Positions 1 to 8,472 are shown, counted from the first letter of the stretch. The stretch is DNA of 64,000 nucleotides from Streptacidiphilus pinicola (GCF_003258295.1 NZ_QKYN01000003.1:1-64000), one strand, 5' to 3'. Numbers and translations: made by a program. The notes: generated by a model from the sequence alone, not told the origin.

Positions 1-114
1 CCACCCCTGGAGCCGGTCCGGGTCGGCCGCAAGGGTCTCGCCGTGCTGGGCGCGGACGTCCGATTGGGCCGGCTGCCCGCACGGACCGATCTCGGACCGC
101 GCGCGCTGGCGTGA
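1..114 (+). CDS. C-terminal fragment of a protein running in from the left, possibly an ATP-grasp/acyl-CoA synthetase-type protein
   Basis: Frame 1 is open from the first base to a TGA at 112-114 and encodes 37 residues ending LGPRALA. The stretch around LGADVRLGRLP resembles the last strand of ATP-grasp domains in NDP-forming acyl-CoA synthetases, which typically end in a hydrophobic-Asp-x-Arg-hydrophobic motif. Such enzymes, some fused to a GNAT protein acetyltransferase, occur in Streptomyces. The fragment is too short to assign with confidence. Codon use is normal for the window. It ends 31 bases before the DUF5998 gene, so the two could be co-transcribed. Confidence 0.4.
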   Translation, partial: PPLEPVRVGRKGLAVLGADVRLGRLPARTDLGPRALA

Positions 115-145
115 GCCGGGCCCGGCTCGTGCCAGGATGGTAGGT

Positions 146-739
146 ATGGCGAAGACCGGTACGACGACCACCACCCAGGGGCTGCGCTCCGCGATCGAGC
201 GCAGCGGCTACTACCCGACCCTCGTCTCCGAGGCCGTCGAGCAGGCCGTGGGCAGCGAGAGCGTCGAGGCCTACCTGGTGCACCAGGAGACCACCTTCGA
301 CGCCAACGAGGTCCGCCGGCACGTGACCGTGCTGGTGCTGACCGACAACCGCTTCATCGTCAGCCACACCGACGAGCAGGGCGCCGACGACACCTCGCCG
401 GTGCCGTACGCGACGACGTCCACCGAGAGCGTCAAGATCGGCCGGATCTCGTCGGTCGTGGTGAGCCGGGTCGTCGCGAACCCGGAGACGTACGTGCGCG
501 GCTCGCTGCCGCGCGAGGTGGTGCTGACGATCGGCTGGGGCGCGGTCTCCCGGATCGACCTGGAGCCCGCGGCCTGCGGCGACCCGAACTGCGACGCCGA
601 CCACGGGTACACCGGCTCGACCACGGCCGACGACCTCTCGTTGCGGGTCAGCGAGGCGGGCGACGGCCCGGAGACGGTGTCCCAGGCGCTCGCCTTCGCC
701 CGTGCGCTGTCCGAGGCCACGGCGCGCGCCGCGGACTGA
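146..739 (+). CDS. DUF5998 family protein
   Basis: This 197-residue protein is soluble, with no signal peptide or membrane segment. It matches what I remember of the conserved Streptomyces family DUF5998, which starts MAKTGTTT and continues with LRSAIERSGYYP. An ATG nine bases upstream (137) is in frame. The ATG at 146 is preferred because family members start MAKTG and because AGG-rich sequence precedes it. The central part reads like an alternating beta-strand domain (VTVLVLTDNRFIVSH), and a Cys/Asp/His cluster (CGDPNCDADHG) lies near residue 150. Function is unknown. It lies 72 bases upstream of a phosphatase-family gene on the same strand. Confidence 0.8.
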   Translation: MAKTGTTTTTQGLRSAIERSGYYPTLVSEAVEQAVGSESVEAYLVHQETTFDANEVRRHVTVLVLTDNRFIVSHTDEQGADDTSPVPYATTSTESVKIGRISSVVVSRVVANPETYVRGSLPREVVLTIGWGAVSRIDLEPAACGDPNCDADHGYTGSTTADDLSLRVSEAGDGPETVSQALAFARALSEATARAAD

Positions 740-811
740 GTCCGCCGCACCGCCCCGCACGGGGGCGGCCGCGCCGCGCACGACACCGCCCGTCCCCGCA
801 GAAACGACCAG

Positions 812-1996
812 ATGACTCTCCCTCACAGCGCCGCGCCGGTGCCCGCCTACGGCGCGGCCGCCCTGGCCGACGTCCTGCCCGCGGTCGCGGCCGGCCTGGG
901 CCTCACCGAGGCCGACGGCGTGCCCTCGACGGGTCTGCGACTGCCCGCCGCCGACCGCGTCTGCGTCTTCCTGATCGACGGCCTCGGCTGGGAGCTGCTG
1001 CGCGCCCACCCGGACGAGGCCCCGTTCCTCACCTCGCTGCTGCCGAGCTCGCTGGCGGGCAGCGGGCGTCCGCTCACTGCCGGGTTCCCCGCGACCACGG
1101 CGACCAGCCTCGCCTCCTTCGGCACCGGCCGTCCTCCCGGCGAGCACGGCCTGGCCGGCTACCTGGTCCGGATCCCCGGCGAGCGCCGGCTGATGAACCA
1201 GCTGCGCTGGCAGCCGCACATGACCCCGCGCACCTGGCAGCCCCACCCGACGGTCTTCCAGCGCGCCCACGTGCACGGGGTGAAGACCTGCCAGGTCACC
1301 TCGCCGACCTTCGAGTTCACCCCGCTCACCGAGGTGGCCCTCTCCGGCGGCGAGTTCCTCGGCCGGCTCACCGGCGAGGAGCGGATGGACCTCGCGGCCG
1401 AGCGCCTGGGCGCCGCGGACCGCACGCTCGTCTACACCTACTACAGCGAGCTCGACGGCATGGGCCACCGCCACGGCGCTGCCTCCGACGCCTGGCGCGG
1501 CCAGCTGATGGCCGTCGACCGGCTCGCCCAGCGCCTCGCCGAGCAGCTGCCGCCGCGCTCCGCGCTCTACGTCACCGCCGACCACGGCATGGTCGACGTC
1601 CCGACGGATCCGGCGGCCGGGGCGCGCATCGACATGGACGCGCCGGAGCAGGAGGACCTGCGGTCCGGCATGCTCCTCCTCGGCGGCGAGGGCCGCGCCC
1701 GCCACCTCTACGCCCGCCCCGGCGCGGAGGCCGACCTGCTGGCCACCTGGCGCGCCCGCCTCGGTGACCGCTTCTGGATCGCCTCGCGCGAGGAGGCCAT
1801 CGACGCGGGCTGGTTCGGCCCGGTCGTCGAGGACCGCGTGCGCGGCCGCATCGGCGACGTCGTCGCCGTCGCCGCCTCCGACGCGGCGATCACCGCGACG
1901 AAGCGGGAGCCGGGGGAGTCGTCCATGGTCGGCATGCACGGCTCGCTGCTCGACTCCGAACTGCTGGTGCCGCTGCTGGAGGTGCGCCGTGGCTGA
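812..1996 (+). CDS. Alkaline-phosphatase-superfamily hydrolase (nucleotide pyrophosphatase/phosphodiesterase type)
   Basis: The 394-residue protein has the core of the alkaline phosphatase/type I phosphodiesterase superfamily. VFLIDGLGWELL near residue 50 carries the first metal-binding Asp. AGFPATTATSLASFGTG near residue 92 supplies the Thr nucleophile. YYSELDGMGHRHG near residue 210 and YVTADHGMVDV near residue 255 supply the remaining Asp/His metal ligands. Members hydrolyse phosphodiester or phosphoanhydride bonds with two zinc ions; the substrate here is unknown. No clear signal peptide is visible, so it is probably cytoplasmic. The stop overlaps the start of the thymidine kinase gene by 8 bases, so the two are translationally coupled. 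That suggests a role in nucleotide metabolism, but this is inference. Confidence 0.82.
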   Translation: MTLPHSAAPVPAYGAAALADVLPAVAAGLGLTEADGVPSTGLRLPAADRVCVFLIDGLGWELLRAHPDEAPFLTSLLPSSLAGSGRPLTAGFPATTATSLASFGTGRPPGEHGLAGYLVRIPGERRLMNQLRWQPHMTPRTWQPHPTVFQRAHVHGVKTCQVTSPTFEFTPLTEVALSGGEFLGRLTGEERMDLAAERLGAADRTLVYTYYSELDGMGHRHGAASDAWRGQLMAVDRLAQRLAEQLPPRSALYVTADHGMVDVPTDPAAGARIDMDAPEQEDLRSGMLLLGGEGRARHLYARPGAEADLLATWRARLGDRFWIASREEAIDAGWFGPVVEDRVRGRIGDVVAVAASDAAITATKREPGESSMVGMHGSLLDSELLVPLLEVRRG

Positions 1997-2666
1997 GCTG
2001 GTCTTCTTCTCCGGAACCATGGACTGCGGCAAGTCGACACTGGCGCTCCAGATGGACCACAACCACCGCGCCAGGGGCCGTCGCGGCATCATCTTCACGC
2101 GCAACGACCGCGCGGGCGCGGCGACGCTCTCCAGCCGACTGGGCCTCAGCACGGCCGCCGTGGAGGTCCACGACGGCTTCGACTTCCACCACCACGTGGT
2201 CAAGCTGCTGTCCGCCGGGGAACGGATCGACTACCTGATCTGCGACGAGGCCCAGTTCTTCGACTCCGCCCAGGTCGACCAGCTCGCCCGGATCGTCGAC
2301 GACCTGGCGATCGACGTCTACACCTTCGGCATCACGACCGACTTCCGCACCCGGCTCTTCCCCGGCTCGGCCCGCCTGATCGAACTGGCCGACCGCGTCG
2401 AGGTCCTCCAGGTCGAGGCCCTCTGCTGGTGCGGCGCGCGGGCGACGCACAACGCCCGCACGGTGGGCGGCGTCATGGTCGTCGAGGGCGCGCAGGTCGT
2501 CGTGGGCGACGTGGTGGTCAACGAGGACCAGATCGGTTACGAGGTCCTGTGCCGCCGCCACCACCGCAAGCGCATGACGTCTGCGACGTCCCAGTCCGCC
2601 ACCCTCTCCCCGGACGTCCTCCCCTTCGACGCCGTCTCCCCCATCCCGGGCCAGCACCACCGTTGA
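1989..2666 (+). CDS. tdk: Thymidine kinase (type II)
   Basis: This enzyme phosphorylates thymidine with ATP in the pyrimidine salvage pathway. The 225-residue protein opens with MAELVFFSG and a P-loop, GTMDCGKST, at residues 9-17. It has a Walker B-like CDEAQFF segment near residue 83 and a lasso/zinc region with LCWCG and LCRRHH, whose Cys/His residues fit the structural zinc of type II kinases. The GTG start at 1989 lies inside the end of the preceding gene (8-base overlap). Any start further upstream would add residues read from that gene's other frame. The C-terminal tail of about 25 residues is not conserved in the family. A long hairpin repeat follows and may terminate transcription. 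Confidence 0.93.
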   Translation: MAELVFFSGTMDCGKSTLALQMDHNHRARGRRGIIFTRNDRAGAATLSSRLGLSTAAVEVHDGFDFHHHVVKLLSAGERIDYLICDEAQFFDSAQVDQLARIVDDLAIDVYTFGITTDFRTRLFPGSARLIELADRVEVLQVEALCWCGARATHNARTVGGVMVVEGAQVVVGDVVVNEDQIGYEVLCRRHHRKRMTSATSQSATLSPDVLPFDAVSPIPGQHHR

Positions 2667-2752
2667 GGGCGTAGCCCTCCAGGGGCGCGGGGCTCTGCTG
2701 ATGTGCGCCTCCGGCGCGTGGGCGCGAGTGGTCACCGATGCTCCCGCAGGTC

Positions 2753-2883
2753 GTTGCACTCACCTCAGGGGCGGGGAAGGGGAACTGCGCGGGAAACCAC
2801 CCTGTGCGGATGGCCCTGCGCGTTGAGGAGCATCCGCATGCCGGTGGCTTGTCGCGCAGTTCCTCGCGCCCCTGAGGTGCAAC
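2753..2883. repeat. Long GC-rich inverted repeat (dispersed family, copy A)
   Basis: The outer arms at 2761-2773 and 2867-2879 are perfectly complementary (CACCTCAGGGGCG against its reverse complement). Inner pairs continue through GGAACTGCGCG with CGCGCAGTTCC, ACCACC with GGTGG, and TGCGGATG with CATCCGCA. The hairpin lies between convergent genes (tdk and a phosphodiesterase) and probably acts as a bidirectional terminator. The bases before it (about 2680-2735) also match the sequence flanking copy C near 22231. Confidence 0.8.
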
Positions 2884-2884
2884 C

Positions 2885-3793
2885 TCAGGTCAGTTGGAAC
2901 GCTTCGGCGTCGTTCCGGGCCGCCGAGGCGGTGAAAGGCAGGCCGTCGAGGGTCCAGTGGCGGTCGGGGGTGAGGCCGAGGGAGGCGAAGACCTGGGGTG
3001 CCACGTCCACGTGGCGCAGCGGGGCGGTGATCGCGCCGGGAGTGAACTCCGGGCCCGCGCAGGCGATCCACGCCGTGCGCTCGAGCACGCTCGCGCCGCC
3101 GTGGCCGCCCTCGTCGACGTGGCCGTGGTCGGTGACGACGATGACCGTCCAGTCCTCGTCCGCGTAGCGCGGCCGCGCGCGGAGCGCGTCGAGGAGGCGG
3201 CCGAGGCGCTCGTCCGCGCGCAGGATCGCGGAACGGTAGTCCGCGCCGCAGCCGCGCAGATGCGCGGTCTCGTCGACCGCGCCCAGGTACACGAAGGACG
3301 CCTCGGGGTCCTCCTCGCGCAGGACGGTGACCGCGTCGCGGACCATCCGCTCGTCGACGGCCTCCCAGTCCTCGCAGGTCTCCGCGGCGGGGGCGACGAA
3401 GCTGAGCCGGCCGGGGCCGTTGAAGAGCGGGCCGCCACTGCGCGCCAGCACCAGCGGTTCCCACGCCGCCGCGACGTACGTGCGGCGGCCGTGAAGGTGC
3501 GTCAGGCGGGTGAGGAAGTCGGGGAAGACGGCGAGCCGGTGGCCGGTGAAGTCGTTGTTCCACACCGCGTGCTTGGTGACGTGGACGCCGGTGGCGATGG
3601 TCGCCCAGCAGGGGCCGGACATGGTCGGGGTGCCCGGGTCGATCAGGACCGGGGTGAGGAAGCCGGCGTCGCTGATCTCGTCGAGACGCGGCGTGTCCAG
3701 CTCCGCGAGGACGTCGAGGCGGACGCCGTCGACGCCGACGACGAGGACACGGCGGGCACGCTCGTGCCGGTCGGACTGGTGCGGGAGTGCCAT
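2885..3793 (-). CDS. Type I phosphodiesterase/alkaline-phosphatase-superfamily enzyme
   Basis: A 302-residue protein of the same superfamily as the gene at 812 but a different branch. The metal Asp lies in VLVVGVDGVRLD near residue 20, and the nucleophile Thr lies in PGTPTMSGPCWATIATG near residue 55. DETAHLRG and VVTDHGHVDEGGHGG near residue 230 provide the remaining metal ligands. It resembles ectonucleotide pyrophosphatase/phosphodiesterases but has no evident signal peptide. The start is ATG at 3793. The stop abuts the edge of hairpin copy A. Two palindromes upstream (about 3852-3877 and 3888-3905) suggest transcriptional control by a sugar- or metabolite-sensing repressor. Substrate unknown. 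Confidence 0.8.
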   Translation of the reverse strand: MALPHQSDRHERARRVLVVGVDGVRLDVLAELDTPRLDEISDAGFLTPVLIDPGTPTMSGPCWATIATGVHVTKHAVWNNDFTGHRLAVFPDFLTRLTHLHGRRTYVAAAWEPLVLARSGGPLFNGPGRLSFVAPAAETCEDWEAVDERMVRDAVTVLREEDPEASFVYLGAVDETAHLRGCGADYRSAILRADERLGRLLDALRARPRYADEDWTVIVVTDHGHVDEGGHGGASVLERTAWIACAGPEFTPGAITAPLRHVDVAPQVFASLGLTPDRHWTLDGLPFTASAARNDAEAFQLT

Positions 3794-3851
3794 GTGGGGC
3801 CCCAGGGGTGGGTCGTGCGAACGGTTCCCGTCACCCTAACGGGGGGCCAGG

Positions 3852-3877
3852 GGGTGTGTAAGCGCTTTCCACACCTC
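3852..3877. promoter_or_regulatory. LacI-family-like operator
   Basis: An AAGCGCTT palindrome (AGCGCT at 3861-3866) is flanked by GGTGTG on the left and CACACC on the right with one-base asymmetry. A central AGCGCT within an inverted repeat is typical of actinobacterial LacI-type operators. It lies about 70 bases upstream of the phosphodiesterase start at 3793. Regulator unknown. Confidence 0.45.
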
Positions 3878-3887
3878 CGCGCCGATG

Positions 3888-3905
3888 AACTTGTCAGGAC
3901 AAGTT
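3888..3905. promoter_or_regulatory. GntR/HutC-like operator palindrome
   Basis: AACTTGTC-AG-GACAAGTT is a perfect 8-bp inverted repeat with a 2-bp centre. It has the TTGTC-N2-GACAA form seen at many GntR/HutC-family operators. It lies 95-112 bases upstream of the phosphodiesterase start (minus strand) and 28 bases beyond the end of the VOC gene. It has no T-tract and only a 2-bp loop, so it is not a terminator. Confidence 0.5.
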
Positions 3906-3932
3906 GGTGAACGGCGGGGACGTTCGCCGAGC

Positions 3933-4709
3933 TCAGGCCTTCGAGAGCTGCACGAGGGCGAACGGGCCGCCCTGCGGGTCGCGCAGGAACGCGGCGTCGC
4001 CGTAACGGGCCGGGGGCAGCGACCGCTCCAGGGTGCCGCCCAGCGCGGTCGCGGACTTGACCGCCACGTCCAGGTCGCTGACGGCGAAGTAGACGCGCCA
4101 GCGCGGGCGCGGGTCCTCGGGACCGGCCGCGCGGATGCCGGCGACGCGGTGGCCGCCGTAGCGCAGCAGTATCGCGTCGTCCTCCCGGCCGATCTGCGCG
4201 CGACCGTCCTCGACCGCGGCCAGGCCGAAGCTCTTGGCGTAGAAGTCGGCGGAGTCCAGGACCGCGGTGGTGCGCAGTTCGCTCCAGACGACCGCGCCCG
4301 GCGCGCGCCGCAGCTGCCAGCCGGTGTGCGCGCGGGGCTCCCACGCCCCGAAGACGGCGCCCGACGGGTCCGCCGCGATCACCAGCCGCCCCGCGTCGGT
4401 CGAGTCCAGCGGGCCCAGGGCGACGGTTCCGCCGCAGTCGCGGATCCGCTGTGCGGACTCGTCGGCGCTGTCCACGGAGAAGTAGGTGATCCAGTCGACC
4501 GGGAAGCCCGCCGCCTCCTCGAACTGCCCGATCCCGGCGACCATCAGCCCGTCCAGGGTCGCCCGCACGTAGGGGCCGAGCCGGTCGGGCCCGTGCTGGT
4601 ACTCCCAACCGAAGAGGGCCGCGTAGTACGCGCAGGCCGCGTCGAGGTCGTGCGCCATCAGGCTCACCCAACAGGGGGTGCCCTGGGGTTGCCGCAAGCT
4701 CTCACTCAC
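3933..4709 (-). CDS. VOC (glyoxalase/bleomycin-resistance fold) family protein
   Basis: A 258-residue cytoplasmic protein made of two vicinal-oxygen-chelate repeats. Repeat one begins GTPCWVSLMAHDLDAACAYY, with an FGWEYQ turn. Repeat two begins VWSELRTTAVLDSADFY with a KSFGLAAVEDG turn. Two-domain proteins of this kind are common in Streptomyces and are often annotated as hydroxylases or glyoxalase-like enzymes, but the substrate is unknown. The GTG start at 4709 leaves 58 bases to the divergent sulfurtransferase start. Longer readings would run into that promoter. A GAGGG sits very close (2 bases) to the start, so the start is moderately certain. Confidence 0.82.
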   Translation of the reverse strand: MSESLRQPQGTPCWVSLMAHDLDAACAYYAALFGWEYQHGPDRLGPYVRATLDGLMVAGIGQFEEAAGFPVDWITYFSVDSADESAQRIRDCGGTVALGPLDSTDAGRLVIAADPSGAVFGAWEPRAHTGWQLRRAPGAVVWSELRTTAVLDSADFYAKSFGLAAVEDGRAQIGREDDAILLRYGGHRVAGIRAAGPEDPRPRWRVYFAVSDLDVAVKSATALGGTLERSLPPARYGDAAFLRDPQGGPFALVQLSKA

Positions 4710-4767
4710 GCCCTCGATGCTCCCATCCCCGTCCCGTGAACGCTGCCCTTGCCACGAGAATGTCCCC

Positions 4768-5628
4768 ATGATTGAGCCAGTCACCACCCTGATCGGCCCC
4801 GCCGAGCTCGCGGACCTCCTCGCCGGCGCACAGCCGCCGACCCTGCTGGACATCCGCTGGAGCCTCGGCGGCCCGCCCGGCGCGGAGGAGTTCGCCAAGG
4901 GCCACCTCCCCGGCGCGCACTACGTCGACCTCGACCGCGAGCTCGCCGCCGCGCCCGGCGCGGCGGGTCGTCACCCGCTGCCCGCGCCGGAGGTGCTCCA
5001 GTCCGCGCTGCGGCGCTCCGGGGTACGCGCGGACCGGGACGTCGTGGTCTACGACGCGGCCACGTCGATGTCCGCGGCCCGCGCCTGGTGGCTGCTGCGC
5101 TGGGCCGGTCACCCGCGGGTGCGCGTGCTGGACGGCGGCCTGCGGGCCTGGACGGAGGCGGGCCTCGCGCTGTCGACGGCGGAGCCGTCGGACGAGGCGG
5201 GCGACTTCACCGTGGTCCCGGGCGGCCTCCCGACGACCGACGCGGACGGCGCGGCGGCCTGGCCCGTCACGGACGGCGCCCCGCGGGTCCTACTGGACGC
5301 CCGCGCGGGCGAGCGCTACCGCGGTGAGACCGAGCCGGTCGACCCGCGGGCCGGCCATGTGCCCGGCGCGCTCTCCGCGCCGACGAGCGACAACGTCGAC
5401 GCCTCAGGCCGCTTCCTGCCACCGGCGGACCTCGCCACCCGCTTCGCCGCGCTGGGCGCGACCAAGGACACGGACATCGCCGTCTACTGCGGCTCCGGCG
5501 TCACGGCGGCGCACACCGTCCTCGCCCTCGAACTCGCCGGTCTCCCGGCCACCCTCTACCCGGGCAGCTGGAGCGAGTGGTCCGCGGACCCGGCCCGCCC
5601 GGCGGCGACGGGGCCCGACCCGCGCTGA
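4768..5628 (+). CDS. Sulfurtransferase with two rhodanese domains
   Basis: A 286-residue protein with two rhodanese domains. The first (about residues 1-145; LLDIRW, HLPGAHYVDLDREL, VVYDAA) is inactive. The second (about 165-280; VLLDARAGERYRGE, HVPGAL) carries the catalytic Cys in the loop VYCGSGVTAAH. That is the layout of thiosulfate/3-mercaptopyruvate sulfurtransferases, which move sulfane sulfur to cyanide or thiol acceptors. The ATG at 4768 is chosen because MIEPVTTLIGPAEL begins the first domain and earlier in-frame codons overlap the divergent VOC promoter. CGSGVTA differs from the CRKGVTA of E. coli thiosulfate sulfurtransferases and is closer to the mercaptopyruvate type. Confidence 0.9.
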   Translation: MIEPVTTLIGPAELADLLAGAQPPTLLDIRWSLGGPPGAEEFAKGHLPGAHYVDLDRELAAAPGAAGRHPLPAPEVLQSALRRSGVRADRDVVVYDAATSMSAARAWWLLRWAGHPRVRVLDGGLRAWTEAGLALSTAEPSDEAGDFTVVPGGLPTTDADGAAAWPVTDGAPRVLLDARAGERYRGETEPVDPRAGHVPGALSAPTSDNVDASGRFLPPADLATRFAALGATKDTDIAVYCGSGVTAAHTVLALELAGLPATLYPGSWSEWSADPARPAATGPDPR

Positions 5629-5814
5629 GGGGCGGAACCACGAGCGCTGACGGCCGGTCATATATGGCTGGTGCGATGACCTTTCGGTCGGGGCGCCACG
5701 CATAGCATGATCAGTGACGGAGTCCGTCGGCCAGGCGCCGGCGGGCTCCGTTTCGGGATCCACGATGTAGACGACCGCAGCTCGTTCGGGCTGCGACTCA
5801 GAGGGGGTACATAC

Positions 5815-6822
5815 GTGCGCACCATACGAAGGGTCCTGCTGCCGGCCGCGGCGGCGGTCCTGCTCACCCTGACCGCGACGGGGGAGGGCCAGGGAGCCAC
5901 CCCCGGTCCGGAGTCCCGTGCCGCGGCGGACGCGTCGGCGGCGACGGCCGCCGCTACGACGACCACCACGGACGCCGGTGCTGCCGCGCTGGCGTACTGG
6001 ACGCCGGAGCGGATGAAGAAGGCGACGCCGCTCGACGTGTTGCCGGCCGCTGACCCTTCCGCCGCCACCGCCGACTCCGCGCCCGCAGCGGGCGCCGTTC
6101 CCCCGTCCGTTCCGCCGCGTCCGGCGGAGCACCCGGCCGGCAGCACGGCGGGGGCGTCGCCGCACACGATTTACGCGTCGGCCGCGGCGGGCCGGGTGTT
6201 CTTCCACAACCCCAGGACCGGCGGCGACTACGCCTGCTCGGCGAGTGCGCTCAACAGCCCCTCCCGGCAGTTGGTCGTCACCGCGGGCCACTGCGTCCAC
6301 GGGGGCCGTGGCGGCACGTGGATGACGAAGTGGGTCTACGTGCCGGACTACCACAACGGTTCGGCGCCCTACGGCGTCTTCGCCGCGAAGTCGTTCCGCA
6401 CCTTCCAGGGGTGGATCTCGTCCAGCTCCGCCGCCCGCGACGTCGCGATGGTGACCACGTGGCCGAACAACGGCCGCAAGCTGGTCGACGTGACCGGCGG
6501 CAACGGCATCACCTGGAACGGCAGCCGCACCTCGCGCGTGGCCGTGCTGGGCTACCCGGTCAACTTCTACCGGGGTGAGGTACAGATGTACTGCAACGGT
6601 GGCACCAGCCCCGAGCGGGGCACCAGCAGGTTCCAGATCCGTTGCCACTACGGCCAGGGTTCCAGCGGCGGCCCCTGGCTGCGCTGGTACAACACCGGCA
6701 ACGGCCTCGGCTACGTCGACGGGGTCACCAGCACCGGCAACCTGAGCGCGGGATGGGACCAGAGCCCCTACTTCGACTCGTACGTCGCCGCCCTGTTCAA
6801 GGCTCAGGGCTCACTGACCTGA
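5815..6822 (+). CDS. Secreted trypsin/V8-like serine peptidase
   Basis: A 335-residue exported protease. It begins MRTIRRVLLPAAAAVLLTL, a Sec signal peptide, followed by an Ala/Thr/Pro-rich propeptide-like region to about residue 115. The catalytic triad is visible: His159 in VVTAGHCVH, Asp209 in SAARDVAMV and Ser284 in GQGSSGGPW. There are four cysteines in the catalytic domain that could form two disulfides. The fold resembles the glutamyl endopeptidase/trypsin-like group common among secreted Streptomyces proteins. The GTG at 5815 was chosen because the signal peptide starts there. A GC-rich imperfect stem (about 5718-5749) lies in the leader. The gene converges on sepH. Confidence 0.9.
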   Translation: MRTIRRVLLPAAAAVLLTLTATGEGQGATPGPESRAAADASAATAAATTTTTDAGAAALAYWTPERMKKATPLDVLPAADPSAATADSAPAAGAVPPSVPPRPAEHPAGSTAGASPHTIYASAAAGRVFFHNPRTGGDYACSASALNSPSRQLVVTAGHCVHGGRGGTWMTKWVYVPDYHNGSAPYGVFAAKSFRTFQGWISSSSAARDVAMVTTWPNNGRKLVDVTGGNGITWNGSRTSRVAVLGYPVNFYRGEVQMYCNGGTSPERGTSRFQIRCHYGQGSSGGPWLRWYNTGNGLGYVDGVTSTGNLSAGWDQSPYFDSYVAALFKAQGSLT

Positions 6823-6837
6823 TCCCGCACGGATGAG

Positions 6838-6887
6838 ACAGCGGGGCGAGGCCCCGGCGGCGCGCCGGGACCTCGCCCCGCTGCTGT
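6838..6887. terminator. Bidirectional hairpin terminator between the peptidase gene and sepH
   Basis: ACAGCGGGGCGAGG at 6838-6851 pairs with CCTCGCCCCGCTGCTGT at 6871-6887, with minor bulging. The loop itself contains a nested CCCGGCG/CGCCGGG stem. It lies between two convergent genes. Confidence 0.8.
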
Positions 6888-6906
6888 CACGCCTGGCGGA
6901 GGGCGC

Positions 6907-8001
6907 TCAGTCCTGTTTCTTGCGGCGCGTACCGAAGACGATCTCGTCCCAGCTCGGCACGGCCGCCCTGCGGCCCGGGCGGACGCCGTCCGCCTCGGCC
7001 TGGCGGTCGGTGGAGCCGATGAGGCGGTCGCGGTGGGGGGTGGCCACGCGGGGCATGAGGATGTCCGCGTAGGCCGCACCCGCGCCGGCGGCGGCCGCCG
7101 CCGGCGGGGCCTCGGTCTCGGCGGCGAGTGAGGACTCGTCAGGAAGCGCGGACGGCAGCGGCGTCGGGACGACGTCGAGGAAGTCCACCGAGTCCAGCTG
7201 GTCCCCGACCGTCGTGGACGACGCGGACGCCGCGGCGGGCGTGGGCGCGGAGGGAGCCGGAGCCGCAGGTTCCGGGGCCCGCTCGACCCGCTCCGGGCGC
7301 TCGATGGAGAACCGCTCCAGCGGCGGTCGGTCGATCGGACGCTCGGGCGCGTGCGGGCGCATGCCCATGCCGCGGTCGGCTCCGGGGAGCCGCGCGATGC
7401 GGGGGACGAAGGGGTGCGTCGGCTCGGCCGTCAGGGCAGGCGACTCGCCGATCAGCGCGCGGGCCTCGTCGTCGCAGGGCTGGACCAGGCGGCGAGGCGG
7501 GTCGTAGGTCCACCGGGCCTGCCGGGCGACGGCGTCCGCGCGGAAGCCGAGGATGATCTCCCAGGTGCCGTCGTCGCGGCGGTAGGAGTCCCAGACCGTG
7601 CTGTCCTTCTCGGCGCCGCGCAGCAGCAGGCGCTCGGCGACGGCGTCGCCGAGCTGCGGGCCGGTGGACTCGCCGGCGCGGCGCACCGGGGTCTTCCGGG
7701 CGCGCTCGGCCATGAACGCGCGCTCCGCCAGGACCGGGCCCTCGAAGCGGCGGACGCGCTCGACGGAGATGCCGGCCTGCTGCGCGACCTCCTCCGCCGT
7801 CGCACCGGCGCGGATGCGCGCCTGGATGTCGCGGGGACGGAGGTGGCTCTCGACGTCGATCTGCCCGAGGCGCGGCCGGTCGCCGCGCACGGCCGCGCGC
7901 AGCCGCTCGTCAATCGGAAGGAAGTATTCCGTCGAATCGGCAGCCTTGAGCACCAGCCGTGAGCCGTCATTGCTGACGGCCACGACGCGCAGTTCGGGCA
8001 C
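6907..8001 (-). CDS. sepH: Septation protein SepH (DUF3071)
   Basis: SepH is an actinobacterial cell-division protein that binds FtsZ and promotes its assembly during sporulation septation. The 364-residue product starts MPELRVVAVSNDGSRLVL and has the DUF3071 N-terminal region. A helix-turn-helix lies in HLRPRDIQARIRAGATAEEV and AQQAGISVERVRRFEGP (about residues 55-95). The C-terminal half is disordered and Pro/Ala-rich and ends in the basic FGTRRKKQD. The GTG start at 8001 follows GGAGG/GAGGTAACC. In S. coelicolor the equivalent gene is close to hemH and cutRS, matching the context here. Confidence 0.92.
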   Translation of the reverse strand: MPELRVVAVSNDGSRLVLKAADSTEYFLPIDERLRAAVRGDRPRLGQIDVESHLRPRDIQARIRAGATAEEVAQQAGISVERVRRFEGPVLAERAFMAERARKTPVRRAGESTGPQLGDAVAERLLLRGAEKDSTVWDSYRRDDGTWEIILGFRADAVARQARWTYDPPRRLVQPCDDEARALIGESPALTAEPTHPFVPRIARLPGADRGMGMRPHAPERPIDRPPLERFSIERPERVERAPEPAAPAPSAPTPAAASASSTTVGDQLDSVDFLDVVPTPLPSALPDESSLAAETEAPPAAAAAGAGAAYADILMPRVATPHRDRLIGSTDRQAEADGVRPGRRAAVPSWDEIVFGTRRKKQD

Positions 8002-8472
8002 GGTTACCTCCCGGGTGGTGCCTGCCGACGTCACCTGCGTCGCTGCTCCCGTAACGAGTGTGGCGTGCCGACGGCCGGCGGACCACAACATTGCAGAGTT
8101 ACCCGGCGGGTCGGCCTCGGTCCGCGACTCACCGTTATGGCACAGTTACTTCTTTTGACTGTCTGTCACTGTTCCACTGTTCCGAGCACCCGGATCCGCG
8201 CCTTTCACGGCGAGCACCCCGGGACGAGCCTCGCCGACCGTGCGCAGCCGGGCTTCACGTCACACTACTCCAAACGTGGGCCCCGGATGGTGCGGCTCGC
8301 GGCTCAAGTCTGCCCCGAATCGCTGGATTCTCAAGGGTCGCCACTCCGATGGCGGTCGTCCGCGCGGCTTACGGTGATCATCTTCACACATTTCGGCCAT
8401 CCGGAACCGCGGGGTCCTTCGAACGGTCGTACCTGGTGCAGTATGGAGAAAGGCGTACATCGAGGGGCATTG
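8002..8472. other. Divergent intergenic region between sepH and a membrane-protein gene
   Basis: These 471 bases hold no convincing gene: frames entering here are extensions of the neighbours with poor codon bias. It must contain the sepH promoter (minus strand) and the promoter of the gene at 8473. The local base composition is less GC-rich around 8140-8180 (ACTTCTTTTGACTGTCTGTC). No strong palindrome was found. GAGGGG at 8462-8467 is the ribosome-binding site for the gene at 8473. Confidence 0.5.

Noticed and set aside
1764-1988. Earlier in-frame start for thymidine kinase inside the preceding phosphatase gene
   Set aside because: The extra 75 residues are Arg/Ser/Pro-rich shadow of the phosphatase frame. 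GTG 1989 gives the canonical MAELVFFSG start.
3888-3905. Terminator for the VOC gene
   Set aside because: An 18-base palindrome with a 2-base centre and no T-tract cannot form a usual terminator hairpin; operator is the better reading.
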